Source of the DNA: Saccharothrix sp. NRRL B-16314
GTDB lineage: Bacteria > Actinomycetota > Actinomycetes > Mycobacteriales > Pseudonocardiaceae
Reading direction: 5' to 3'
NCBI RefSeq assembly: GCF_000716595.1
Contig: NZ_JNXC01000053.1
Coordinates: 1 to 57,118 of the forward strand
Length of the DNA: 57,118 bases
How positions within the stretch are numbered: the stretch's first letter is position 1; the number at the start of each line of letters is the position of its first letter. The notes beneath the pieces were generated by a model. The model was not told the DNA's origin. It did not search any database and worked only from the letters and a program-made list of their open reading frames with translations. This document shows positions 7,901-15,923 of the stretch, piece after piece. Made by a program: the position numbers and the translations under genes.

Positions 7901-9997
7901 TCACCAGACCAGCTGGTTCGACCGGATCGGGGTACCGTCCGGGAGGATCACCTCGACCCACACCGTTTCACCGGGGCCGGTGTAGGCGAACCGATCGAAC
8001 GCCTCGTTGCCGTTGGCGTCGGTTGTCGTCGTGTACCCGGGGTTGGTGTACCCGTCGTTGTCGTTGTTGTACGGCTGGACGTGGTAAGAGGTGTTGGGGT
8101 CGAACCCCGTCAGGACGACGTGCATCCACGCGCAGTCCGGCTTCTCGCCGCAGTCCTCCTCGGTCGGAGGGCCCTTGCTCAGGCTGAGCTGCGGCAGCGG
8201 CACGGCTTCGTGGGTGGCCGACGCGGGCGCGCCGGTGAGGAACTGCCCGTCCGAGGCCCTGGTCACCGCGTACACCGTGAAGGTGACAGCCTGGCGCGCC
8301 TGCACCTGCGGGTACACGACCTGGGTCCCGGTCACCTGCCGCGTGCCCAGGCCGGTGGCGGTGACCTCGTAGTGCACCAGCGTGCCGCCGTTGAGCGCGG
8401 GCTGCCCCCAGGTCAGCGTGACGTCCCTGGTCGGCCGGTCGTCCACGTCGTAGCCCGCCCGCAGGTCGACCGGCGCCGCGGCCGGCGAGACCGGCGCGTA
8501 CGGCGTGACGGGGCCGGTCGACGAGCCGGGGCCCGCGCCCATCTGGTTCGTCGCGGCCACCGTGAAGGTGTAGGACACGCCGTTGGTCAGGCCGTTCACC
8601 TGGTACGCGCCGGCTCCGCCGCCGACCGGGACGGACCCCGACTGGCCGTTGCTCCCCTGCCAGGACACCACGTACGAGGTGATCGGCGCGCGGTTGTCCG
8701 GCGCGGCTCCCCAGGTGACGTCGGCCGAACCGTTGCCGGGCCGCGCCGAGACCGCGGCCGGTGCGCCGGGGCGGCCCGGCGGCACCGGGGGCGGCGGGCG
8801 CCGGGTGGTCGTGGCGATCGGCTGATCCGTCTGCCGGTGATCGTTTGGCGGCGGCGGCAGGGCGATGTCCGGTTTCTGCGACTGGCCGGACGCCGTCCCC
8901 GCCGTCGTGGCGGCCTTGCGGGTCACCTCGACGTTCCGCACGTGGCCGTCCTCGGCGACCACCAACACCTGGGTGCCGTCGGTGTCCTCGACGTAGAGCC
9001 GCTTGTCCTCGCCAACGGACAGCCGCGGCTCGCCCGCCTTGTCCTTGAGCGGCTTCTCGTCCTTCCGCTTGCCGTCCGAGCCGTAGGTCAGCACGGTGCC
9101 GTTCTGCCGGTCCACCAGCGCGACGACCTCACCGGTCGACACCGGGCCGTCGTAGTCCCCGGAGCCGAGCGCCACCGTCACCGACTGGGCCGGCGTGGTC
9201 TTCGTGTCCACCAGGATCAGGCTGCTCTGCGCCGGGCCCGGGTCGAGGATGGCGAGGCGGCCGTTCGCGTCCTGCGCGGCGGGTCGGGAGTTGGGTGACA
9301 GCAGGACGCCCAGGTCGACGCCCTCGCCGAGCGAGTCGCCGTCGATGGTGTGCAGCCTGCTCGTGAACAGGTCGAGGAACGCGGGTCGTCCGTCCACGAC
9401 GGTCAGCGCGCCCGCGTGGTCCGGCGGCGCGGACACCGGGCAGCCGGAGACCTCGACCGCGTCCTTGGCCAGCGTGCAGATCGGGCCCTTCCCGGTGCGG
9501 TGGAACCACATGGTGCCGTCTTCGGTGACCACCGGGTTGCCGATCGCGCCGTCGGTCGGGATCGACGCGGCCGGGTCGCCGAGTCGGACGATCCGGCCGG
9601 TGTTCGGGTAGACCGCGTACGGTCCACCGACGACCTCGATGCCCAGGGGGATCTCGTTGGAGGGCGGTTTCGCCCATTCCTGCGGCGACAGCGACTCCTT
9701 GTCGAACTCGGTGATCCGGCTCGGGCCGACCACCCAGCCGCTGGTGTCGCTCTGCAGGACCTGGCTGCCGACCTCGGCGTCGATCGGGAACTCGGCGTCG
9801 AGGTTGTTCGTCGCGCCGTCGACGTGGAACACCATTCCCAGGACCGAGTTGTACGTCCAGTGGCCGGTGTTCGCGAACCTCGCGGCGGACAGCGGCGGGG
9901 TAGCCCCGACGAGGACTGCGCCCACCGCCGCCACGCACACGACGGCGAGCAGGACGAACGGGCGGCTCGCGCCGGCCGCCGAGCGTTTCCCGGTCAC
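7901..9997 (-). CDS. Membrane-anchored extracellular beta-propeller-like protein with two FN3 domains
   Basis: A 698-aa protein from GTG 9997 (TAGCAT lies 8 bases upstream, so the mRNA may be nearly leaderless). A hydrophobic anchor or signal (about 13-35) is followed by about 370 residues of repeated beta-rich segments (HWTYNSVLGMVFHV, WVVGPSRITEFD, LFTSRLHTIDGD), consistent with a propeller. A Pro-rich linker (about 400-430) follows, then FN3 domains (about 430-520 and 525-615) and a C-terminal beta domain with a Cys pair (EEDCGEKPDCAW). Proteins of this build sit beside MoxR/DUF58/TgpA genes in many actinobacteria. Function unknown; probably extracellular sensing or binding. Confidence 0.8.
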   Translation of the reverse strand: MTGKRSAAGASRPFVLLAVVCVAAVGAVLVGATPPLSAARFANTGHWTYNSVLGMVFHVDGATNNLDAEFPIDAEVGSQVLQSDTSGWVVGPSRITEFDKESLSPQEWAKPPSNEIPLGIEVVGGPYAVYPNTGRIVRLGDPAASIPTDGAIGNPVVTEDGTMWFHRTGKGPICTLAKDAVEVSGCPVSAPPDHAGALTVVDGRPAFLDLFTSRLHTIDGDSLGEGVDLGVLLSPNSRPAAQDANGRLAILDPGPAQSSLILVDTKTTPAQSVTVALGSGDYDGPVSTGEVVALVDRQNGTVLTYGSDGKRKDEKPLKDKAGEPRLSVGEDKRLYVEDTDGTQVLVVAEDGHVRNVEVTRKAATTAGTASGQSQKPDIALPPPPNDHRQTDQPIATTTRRPPPPVPPGRPGAPAAVSARPGNGSADVTWGAAPDNRAPITSYVVSWQGSNGQSGSVPVGGGAGAYQVNGLTNGVSYTFTVAATNQMGAGPGSSTGPVTPYAPVSPAAAPVDLRAGYDVDDRPTRDVTLTWGQPALNGGTLVHYEVTATGLGTRQVTGTQVVYPQVQARQAVTFTVYAVTRASDGQFLTGAPASATHEAVPLPQLSLSKGPPTEEDCGEKPDCAWMHVVLTGFDPNTSYHVQPYNNDNDGYTNPGYTTTTDANGNEAFDRFAYTGPGETVWVEVILPDGTPIRSNQLVW

Positions 9998-10062
9998 GGA
10001 GCGGGATGCTAGCGACGGTGTCCGGGGACCGGTCCCCGACTTCGCGACCTGCCGTTTCGCGC

Positions 10063-11700
10063 CTAGGCCAGGTCGAAGCTGTCGCGGATGCCGGCGATCA
10101 GCGGTTCGGCCGCCGCCCACTGCTCAGCCAGTGTTCCCGGGTCGGTGGCGTGCAGCGAGAACGTCAACTTGTAGAGCGCCCCGGACGCCACGGCCCTGGT
10201 GCGCGTGCGGTAGTGCACGGCGCCGGCGCGGTAGGTGCACTCGAAGTCCGCAGACGAGGCGTTGCCGGACAACCCGATCTGCTGGTACTCCGAGTTCTGC
10301 TGCCTCGTGCGCTGTGCCTTGTCCTCGGCCGTCAGCATGTCGAGCGCCGACACCGCGGGCTTGCCGGTGTCGCGCTGCACCTCCACCTTCAGGGTGCCGA
10401 CCTTGGGGTCGGTCCGCTTGCCCTCCCAGGTGACGGAGCTGAGGGTGCCGTCGATCGAGGAGGAACGCTGCCAATCGGGCGGGATGCCGATCTCGAAGCC
10501 GAACCGTTCCTGGTAGTTCTTCAGCGTGACGTCCGAGCCGCCGGTCGCGGTCGGCGAGGACAGGCCCGTCGTCGGCGACGCGCCGCCCTGATCACCCTTC
10601 TGCAGCTTGACCAGGACCACCATCGCCACCACGGCCACCACCACCACGATGCCGATCGCGATCAGCGGAGCCCTCGCCGACCGCGGTCCGGACGGCGGAA
10701 CCGGGGGGAGCGTGGGTGCGTCCGGCGCGACCCGCCCGGGTGCGGGCGCAGGCAGGAAGGGCGGCACCCCGGTGCGGGTGTTGGGCACGGTCCCGTGGGC
10801 GACCGTCTGCTCACCGGCCGGGTCGACCACCCTGGTCGGGTACTCCAGCCGCACCCTGGTCCCGGGCGGCGCCGAGGACGGCAGGGCCGCGATCCCGGTC
10901 AGCCGCTCGATCGCGGTCCTGGCCGACATGCGCTCGGCGGGCTTCTTGCGCAGCAACCCTTCGATCACCGGCGCCAGCCGGCCGACCTTCGGGTCCGGTG
11001 CCGGCTCCCAGGACAGCACCGCGCCGAGCGTGGCCTGGACGTCCCCCCGGGAGAACGGCGTCCGGCCGACGACCATGCCGTAGAGCATGATGCCGACCGA
11101 CCACAGGTCGGCCGCCGGCTCCGCCTGGTCGCCCCTGATCCGCTCCGGTGAGATGTACTCCGGCACCCCGGGGAGCTGTCCGGTCGCGGTGAGCACCGAG
11201 TCACCGTCGATCAACGCGATGCCGAAGTCCGTGAGCACGACCTGGTCGTCGACGAGCATGACGTTGCCCGGTTTGACGTCCCGGTGCAGCACGCCGTTGC
11301 TGTGGGCGTAGTCGAGGGCTTCCAGGACTTGGGCCCCGATCCGCGCGGCCCTGTCCACCGCCATCGGGCCTTCGGCCTCCAGGACTTCGCTGAGCGAGCG
11401 CCCGTGCAGCAACTCCATCACGATCAACGGGAGGCCACCGTCGGTCACCACGTCGTGGACCGTGATGACCCTGGGGTGCTTGCTCAGCTTCGCGGCGGCT
11501 CTTGCTTCCCGCAGCGCACGCCGCACCTCCGGGTCGTCTTCCCGGATCACCCTCCCCCTCGGCGGCACGATCTCCTTGATGGCCACCTCTCTGTCGAGGT
11601 ACTCGTCATGCGCTTGCCAGACGATGCCCATTCCACCCCGACCGAGTGACCGGCGCAGGCGGTACCGCGCAGCGACCAGTCTCCCCTCGCCCTCAGTCAC
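10063..11700 (-). CDS. Membrane Ser/Thr protein kinase (PknB-like, active)
   Basis: A 545-aa protein from GTG 11700. The kinase domain (about 11-270) is complete: LGRGGMGIVWQAHD, the lysine REVAIKEI, catalytic loop NGVLHRDVKPGNVML, VLTDFGIALI, and SPERI with the conserved downstream D. A Pro-rich linker leads to one membrane helix (about 348-370), and an extracellular domain of about 170 residues follows, with one Cys (ADFECTYRAG) but no PASTA repeats. It heads the seven-gene operon and is the only member with an intact kinase site. It is therefore the likely source of phosphothreonine for the FHA protein. The ligand of the sensor domain is unknown. Confidence 0.92.
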   Translation of the reverse strand: MTEGEGRLVAARYRLRRSLGRGGMGIVWQAHDEYLDREVAIKEIVPPRGRVIREDDPEVRRALREARAAAKLSKHPRVITVHDVVTDGGLPLIVMELLHGRSLSEVLEAEGPMAVDRAARIGAQVLEALDYAHSNGVLHRDVKPGNVMLVDDQVVLTDFGIALIDGDSVLTATGQLPGVPEYISPERIRGDQAEPAADLWSVGIMLYGMVVGRTPFSRGDVQATLGAVLSWEPAPDPKVGRLAPVIEGLLRKKPAERMSARTAIERLTGIAALPSSAPPGTRVRLEYPTRVVDPAGEQTVAHGTVPNTRTGVPPFLPAPAPGRVAPDAPTLPPVPPSGPRSARAPLIAIGIVVVVAVVAMVVLVKLQKGDQGGASPTTGLSSPTATGGSDVTLKNYQERFGFEIGIPPDWQRSSSIDGTLSSVTWEGKRTDPKVGTLKVEVQRDTGKPAVSALDMLTAEDKAQRTRQQNSEYQQIGLSGNASSADFECTYRAGAVHYRTRTRAVASGALYKLTFSLHATDPGTLAEQWAAAEPLIAGIRDSFDLA

Positions 11701-11814
11701 GACGGCAATATACCGACCACGCTCCGTCGTCGGGCACCGCTCCGGGGGCGGCGCTTGTCATGCGGAACGGCCCGTGCGCTTCTACTGTCGAGGAGAGGCG
11801 AGCGCGGAGGTGCG
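11701..11814. promoter_or_regulatory. Divergent intergenic region between kinase operon and carotenoid operon
   Basis: This 114-bp stretch separates the kinase gene (minus) from crtYc (plus). A strong GGAGG lies at 11805-11809, six bases before the crtYc ATG. TTGTCA (11755-11760) and TACTGT (11783-11788) can be seen but are 22 bp apart, too far for a confident standard promoter. No clear operator was found. Confidence 0.35.
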
Positions 11815-12129
11815 ATGAGAAGCCAGTACGACTACCTGGCCGTGCTGGCCGTGTGCTTGCTCGTCACGGCGCCGTTGGAGTGGGTGGGCCGAGGGGTGTA
11901 CCGCCGTGGGCCGGACGTGGCCCGCGCGGTCCTGCCCGTGCTGCTGGTCCTGGTCGTCTGGGACGTGGTGGCGATCGCGCGCGGGCACTGGAGCTTCCAC
12001 CGCGACGGCACGACCGGTGTGGTGCTGGCCGGTGTCCTGCCGATCGAAGAGGTGCTGTTCTTCGTGGCCATCCCGCTGTGCGCGTTGCTGACCTACGAAG
12101 CCGTCCGCCGGTTGTTGCGCGATGGCTAG
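11815..12129 (+). CDS. crtYc: Lycopene cyclase subunit, CrtYc-type
   Basis: A 104-aa integral membrane protein from ATG 11815 (GGAGG at good spacing). Three helices are visible, with the domain signature GVLAGVLPIEEVLFFVAIP; the PxEE motif is the hallmark of heterodimeric actinobacterial lycopene cyclases. It pairs with the next gene to cyclise lycopene to beta-carotene. The reading frame overlaps the next gene by 8 bases, so translation is coupled. First gene of an operon in the order cyclase, methyltransferase, CrtU, as in the crtYTU operon known from Streptomyces griseus, except that the cyclase is split into two subunits here. Confidence 0.88.
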   Translation: MRSQYDYLAVLAVCLLVTAPLEWVGRGVYRRGPDVARAVLPVLLVLVVWDVVAIARGHWSFHRDGTTGVVLAGVLPIEEVLFFVAIPLCALLTYEAVRRLLRDG

Positions 12130-12448
12130 GGAGTACCTGCTGGCCGCGGTGACGACGGCTGCCCTGGTGGTGCTCCTGGAACTGCTGGTCCTGCGCACGG
12201 GGCTGTTCCGACGTCCCGCGTACTGGCTCACGATGGCGATCGTGCTCGGCTTCCAGGTGCCGGTGGACGGTTGGCTGACCAGGCTCGACGCGCCCATCGT
12301 GCTGTACGCGGACTGGGCGATCAGCGGTGTGCGCGTGCCGTGGGACATCCCGGTCGAGGACTTCCTGTACGGCTTCACGATGGTGACCGCGGTGCTGCTG
12401 CTGTGGGAACGGAGGAGGAGTGCGCATGACGCGGTTGACCGCCGATGA
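12122..12448 (+). CDS. crtYd: Lycopene cyclase subunit, CrtYd-type
   Basis: A 108-aa membrane protein with three helices. The conserved motif IPVEDFLYGFTMV (about residues 79-91) is the second-subunit counterpart of PIEEVLFF in CrtYc. Helices such as LLAAVTTAALVVLLELLVL and YWLTMAIVLGFQVPVDGWL are evident. It forms the heterodimeric cyclase with crtYc, acting in the membrane on lycopene. It overlaps both neighbours (8 bases with crtYc, 23 bases with the methyltransferase start), indicating coupled translation. Confidence 0.87.
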   Translation: MAREYLLAAVTTAALVVLLELLVLRTGLFRRPAYWLTMAIVLGFQVPVDGWLTRLDAPIVLYADWAISGVRVPWDIPVEDFLYGFTMVTAVLLLWERRRSAHDAVDRR

Positions 12449-13142
12449 GGTGCCGGGGTCGTTCGACGTCGCGGCGAAGGACTACGACCTGCTGGTCGGC
12501 CTGAACCCCGGCTACCACCGGGCGTTGCGGACGTCCGCGCGAGCGCTCGGCCTGCGCCGGGGCGTGACCGCGCCGCGCGTGCTGGACCTGGGCTGCGGCA
12601 CGGGCGCGTCGACCGCGGCGTTGCTGGACGTGTTCCCCGACGCGGAGGTCGTCGCGGTGGACGCGTCGGCCGGGATGCTCGCGCGGGCGCGGGCCAAGCG
12701 GTGGCCCGACACCGTCACGTTCGTGCACAGCCGCGTCGAGGACCTGGACGTGAGCGGACCATTCGACGCGGTGTTCGCCGCCTACCTCGTGCGCAACCTG
12801 CCCGATCCCGACGCCTCGCTGCGGACCGTCCGCGGGCTGCTGAAACCGGGTGCGCCCCTGGTCGTGCACGAGTACTCGGTACGCGACTCCCTGCTGCGCT
12901 CGGCGATCTGGACCGCGCTGTGCGGACTCGTCGTCGTGCCGGCCGGCCTGCTGTTCACCCGCGACCGCACGCTCTACACCTACCTGTGGCGCAGCGTGCT
13001 GCGGTTCGACGGCGCGGGCGCGCTGCGCGACCGGTTGCGGCGCAACGGGTTCGTGGGCGTGCGCAGCCGCCCGGTGCCGGGCGGGCAGCTCGGCGTCGTG
13101 CACACCTTCATCGGCCGGGCGCCCGTGCGGGAGCAGTCGTGA
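12426..13142 (+). CDS. crtT: SAM-dependent methyltransferase of the carotenoid operon (CrtT-like)
   Basis: A 238-aa class I methyltransferase. Start ATG 12426 is preferred over GTG 12420 because GGAGGAG (12412-12418) sits at the right distance. Motif I is VLDLGCGTGASTAALLDVFP (about residue 48), motif II VVAVDASAGML, then FDAVFAAYLVRNLPDP as in UbiE/menaquinone-type methyltransferases. Position between cyclase and crtU matches crtT of the Streptomyces crtYTU operon. There it is thought to methylate a carotenoid-derived group, but the exact substrate is not established from sequence. The stop overlaps the crtU start as GTGA. Confidence 0.8.
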   Translation: MTRLTADEVPGSFDVAAKDYDLLVGLNPGYHRALRTSARALGLRRGVTAPRVLDLGCGTGASTAALLDVFPDAEVVAVDASAGMLARARAKRWPDTVTFVHSRVEDLDVSGPFDAVFAAYLVRNLPDPDASLRTVRGLLKPGAPLVVHEYSVRDSLLRSAIWTALCGLVVVPAGLLFTRDRTLYTYLWRSVLRFDGAGALRDRLRRNGFVGVRSRPVPGGQLGVVHTFIGRAPVREQS

Positions 13143-14683
13143 GCCTCCGGGACCGCAAGGCGGTGCGCGTCGCCGCGCCGGCCGGACGCGCGCGGTTCGA
13201 CGGGCACGTGCCGACGGTGGTCGTGGTCGGCGCGGGCATCGCGGGGCTCGCCGCCGCGACCGTCCTGGCCGAGCGCGGCGCGAGGGTCGTGGTGTGCGAG
13301 CGCGAGCACCACCTCGGCGGACGGGTGGGCGGGTGGCCGACCCGGCTCGCCGACGGCAGCGAGGTCACGATGACCCGCGGCTTCCACGCGTTCTTCCGGC
13401 AGTACTACAACCTGCGCGCGTTGCTGCGCCGGGTCGACCCCGGTGGTCGGGCGCTGGTCGGCCTGCCGGACTACCCGCTGTGGCACACCGGCGGCCACCG
13501 GGACGGGTTCGCCGGGCTGCCCACCACCCTGCCGTGGAACGCGCTGGCCTTCCTGCGCCGCAGCCCGACGTTCCGGTGGTCCGACCTGCCGTCGGTGGAC
13601 GCGCGGGCCGCGCTGCCGCTGCTCGACGTGTCGGTGCCCGAGGTCTACCGGGAGCTCGACGGCCTGGACGCGGCGACCTACCTGGACCGCATCCGCTTCC
13701 CCGCTCCCGCGCACGCGCTGGCGTTCGAGGTGTTCTCGCGCAGCTTCTTCGCCCACCCGGGCAGCATGTCGGCGGCCGAGCTGGCGGTGATGTTCCACAT
13801 CTACTTCCTCGGCTCGGCGGAAGGGCTGCTGTTCGACGTGGCGGCCGACCCGTTCCCGCACGGCCTGTGGGAACCGCTCGGGCGCCACCTCGCCGAGCTG
13901 GGCGCGACCGTGCGCCGGGGCGTGGAGGTGCGGTCGGTGGAGCCCGGTGGGTCCAGGCGGTTCGCGGTGGACGTGTCCGGCGACGTGCTCGACGCGGACG
14001 CGGTGGTGCTGGCCGCCGACGTGCCCGGCCTGCGCCGGGTCGTCGCCGCGTCACCCCGACTGGGTGACGCGGCGTGGCGCGAGCGGATCGCGGACCTGCG
14101 GACGGCACCGCCGTTCCTGGTGTCGCGGTACTGGCTCGACCGGCCGGTCGACCCGGACCGGCCGGGTTTCCTCGGCACCAGCGGGTACGGCCTGCTGGAC
14201 AACGTGAGCGTGCTGAACCACTACGAGCACGAGGCGCGGGCGTGGGCCGCGCGCACCGGCGGTTCGGTGGTGGAGCTGCACGGGTACGCCCTGCCGTCCG
14301 ACGAGCCCGATCCCCGCGCGCGGCTGTGGGAGCAGCTCACCGAGGTCTACCCCGAGACCAAGCGCTCGAACGTCGTGGACGAGCGCCACGAGCTGCGTGC
14401 CGACTGCCCGCTGTTCCCCGCGGGCGGTTTCGCCCGTCGCCCCACCGTGCGCACCCCGGACGACTTCCTCGTGCTGGCGGGCGACCTGGTGCGGATCGAC
14501 CTGCCCGTCGCGTTGATGGAACGCGCGGCGACCACGGGGTTCGCCGCGGCGAACCGGCTGCTGAGCCGGTGGGGCGTCGCCGGGACGGAGCTGTGGAGCG
14601 TGCCCACCGCGGGTCGTGGGCCGCTGCTGCGCACCGTTGCCCGTCGTTGGGGGCGGACCCCGGTGTCAGGCGGTCCGACCTAG
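13139..14683 (+). CDS. crtU: FAD-dependent carotene desaturase/methyl-shift enzyme, CrtU-type
   Basis: A 514-aa protein from GTG 13139 (GTGA overlap with crtT). The dinucleotide-binding motif TVVVVGAGIAGLAAATVLAE lies near residue 25, with a second glycine block LGGRVGGWPTRLADG typical of CrtI-family oxidoreductases. TRGFHAFFRQYYNLRALLRR fits the CrtU branch, which turns beta-rings into aromatic phi-rings (beta-carotene to isorenieratene). The C-terminal FAD segment is LVLAGDLVRIDLPVALMERA. Membrane-associated through its substrate. The stop overlaps the convergent MerR gene by four bases. Confidence 0.85.
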   Translation: MSLRDRKAVRVAAPAGRARFDGHVPTVVVVGAGIAGLAAATVLAERGARVVVCEREHHLGGRVGGWPTRLADGSEVTMTRGFHAFFRQYYNLRALLRRVDPGGRALVGLPDYPLWHTGGHRDGFAGLPTTLPWNALAFLRRSPTFRWSDLPSVDARAALPLLDVSVPEVYRELDGLDAATYLDRIRFPAPAHALAFEVFSRSFFAHPGSMSAAELAVMFHIYFLGSAEGLLFDVAADPFPHGLWEPLGRHLAELGATVRRGVEVRSVEPGGSRRFAVDVSGDVLDADAVVLAADVPGLRRVVAASPRLGDAAWRERIADLRTAPPFLVSRYWLDRPVDPDRPGFLGTSGYGLLDNVSVLNHYEHEARAWAARTGGSVVELHGYALPSDEPDPRARLWEQLTEVYPETKRSNVVDERHELRADCPLFPAGGFARRPTVRTPDDFLVLAGDLVRIDLPVALMERAATTGFAAANRLLSRWGVAGTELWSVPTAGRGPLLRTVARRWGRTPVSGGPT

Positions 14684-15561
14684 CCGCGGATCGGGTCCAC
14701 GATCAGGCGCACGGCGTCGGCCAGCGTGGCGGGCCGGTGCACCGACGCGGGCAGCGCGAGCCCGTCCCATCCGGGGCCGGCGGCCACCAGGACCGCGTCG
14801 GTGGTCCGGCCAAGGTCTTCGATCGGCACGGTCGAGGCGAGGTCGACGTGGTGCGCCCAGATCACGATCACGGCCGGGCGCAGGCGTTCCAGCGCGTCGT
14901 GCAGCGCCGCCGACGGCACCCGGGCGCCGAGGCTGCGCCACAGGCAGTCCTCCTCGGACAGGGCGGCGCCGAGTGCTTCCAGCGCCAGCGTGTGCTGTTC
15001 CTCCGGCGCGCACGTCAGCAGCGCGGTCAGCACGCCGTCGCGGTCCGGGTAGGGAACGGCGCGCAGCGCGTGCAGCAGGCCCGCGCCGGCCAGGTGCTCC
15101 ACCTCGATCCCGGTGCCGCGCTTGTGCACGCGGTCGCCGAGTTCGATGAGGAACGGCGCGAGCACCGCCTGCCAGGCCGCCACGACGCCGTACCCGGCGA
15201 TCAGGTCGGCCGCCAGCCGGCGCACCCGCGGCTCGTCGAGCCGGTCGGCGGCGGTCAGGAACCCCCGCCTGGCGGACCGGGCCGCGGCGGCGGTGAGTTC
15301 GGGGTTGGTCGGCCGCGGGGAGGCCGGGACCTGCTGCTGCGACTGCCGAGCCGCGTCGACGGGTGCGACGCCCTGCGCCGTCAGCGCGATCATGCGCCGC
15401 AGCCGGTCGACCTCGTCGTCGCGGTAGCGGCGGTGACCGCCGGCGGTGCGGTCGGACGGTCCCAGCCCGTAGCGCTGGTCCCACGTGCGCAGCGTGGTCG
15501 GCGAGATGCCGAGCATCGCCGCGACCGCGCGGGGTGTCCAGCTCATCGGCTGCGGGCTCAC
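14680..15561 (-). CDS. MerR-family regulator with B12-binding domain (CarH/LitR-type light sensor)
   Basis: A 293-aa protein. The N-terminal MerR HTH reads AVAAMLGISPTTLRTWDQRY then TAGGHRRYRDDEVDRLRRM. A helical bundle with EVEHLAGAGLLHALR (residues about 150-165) and a cobalamin-binding half with CAPEEQHTLALEALGAAL follow. The His in the latter is where CarH-type proteins ligate cobalt, and the EH pair matches the four-helix-bundle contact. CarH/LitR proteins hold adenosylcobalamin in the dark and release crt promoters on illumination. GTG 15561 overlaps the WhiB stop (GTGA); ATG 15546 is an alternative. Location inside the crt cluster supports light control of carotenoids. Confidence 0.87.
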   Translation of the reverse strand: MSPQPMSWTPRAVAAMLGISPTTLRTWDQRYGLGPSDRTAGGHRRYRDDEVDRLRRMIALTAQGVAPVDAARQSQQQVPASPRPTNPELTAAAARSARRGFLTAADRLDEPRVRRLAADLIAGYGVVAAWQAVLAPFLIELGDRVHKRGTGIEVEHLAGAGLLHALRAVPYPDRDGVLTALLTCAPEEQHTLALEALGAALSEEDCLWRSLGARVPSAALHDALERLRPAVIVIWAHHVDLASTVPIEDLGRTTDAVLVAAGPGWDGLALPASVHRPATLADAVRLIVDPIRG

Positions 15562-15842
15562 TTCCTGGCGCGTTCGGAGAGCATAGCCCGCAGCTCGCTC
15601 TCACCGAGGCCGCCCCAGATGCCGAACGTCTCGTGCACCTCCAGCGCGTGCTCGCGGCACTTCTCCATCACCGGGCACCGCCGGCAGATGGCTTTCGCCA
15701 TGGCTTCGCGCCGGTCGCGGGCCGAACCGCGCTCGTTGGGCGCGTGGAAGAAGTAGACGCTGTCCATGCCGCGGCACAGGCCGGACATCTGCCAGTCCCA
15801 GGACTCGGTGACCGGGCGGGGCAGGCGGGAGAGCTCGGGCAT
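15558..15842 (-). CDS. WhiB-like [4Fe-4S] regulator
   Basis: A 94-aa protein with the full Wbl layout: first Cys in MSGLCRGMDSVYFF, then CRRCPVMEKC (CxxCx5C), the G[VI]WGG turn as FGIWGG, and a basic C-terminal tail (LSERARK). Wbl proteins bind an iron-sulfur cluster that senses O2, NO or redox state and usually act through the principal sigma factor. It is translationally coupled (GTGA) to the MerR/B12 regulator, so the two are made together. Its own promoter is visible upstream. I do not recall a characterised Wbl-CarH operon in a carotenoid cluster. Confidence 0.93.
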   Translation of the reverse strand: MPELSRLPRPVTESWDWQMSGLCRGMDSVYFFHAPNERGSARDRREAMAKAICRRCPVMEKCREHALEVHETFGIWGGLGESELRAMLSERARK

Positions 15843-15877
15843 GGCGCACGTCCTCTGCGAGTCGACAACGGTGGGGC

Positions 15878-15918
15878 GCCGCCCATCATAAATTCGACTC
15901 AGAACCGATTCAAGTCGA
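15878..15918 (-). promoter_or_regulatory. Promoter of the whiB-carH operon with flanking inverted repeat
   Basis: Reading the minus strand, TTGAAT (15913-15908) and TATGAT (15890-15885) are 17 bp apart, a very good housekeeping-type promoter in this GC-rich DNA. Transcription would begin near 15878, 36 bases before the WhiB ATG. TCGACT (15894-15899) and AGTCGA (15913-15918) form an inverted repeat with a 13-bp spacer lying across the spacer and -35 region. It is a plausible operator for the MerR or WhiB product. Confidence 0.6.
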
Positions 15919-15923
15919 CCTTC

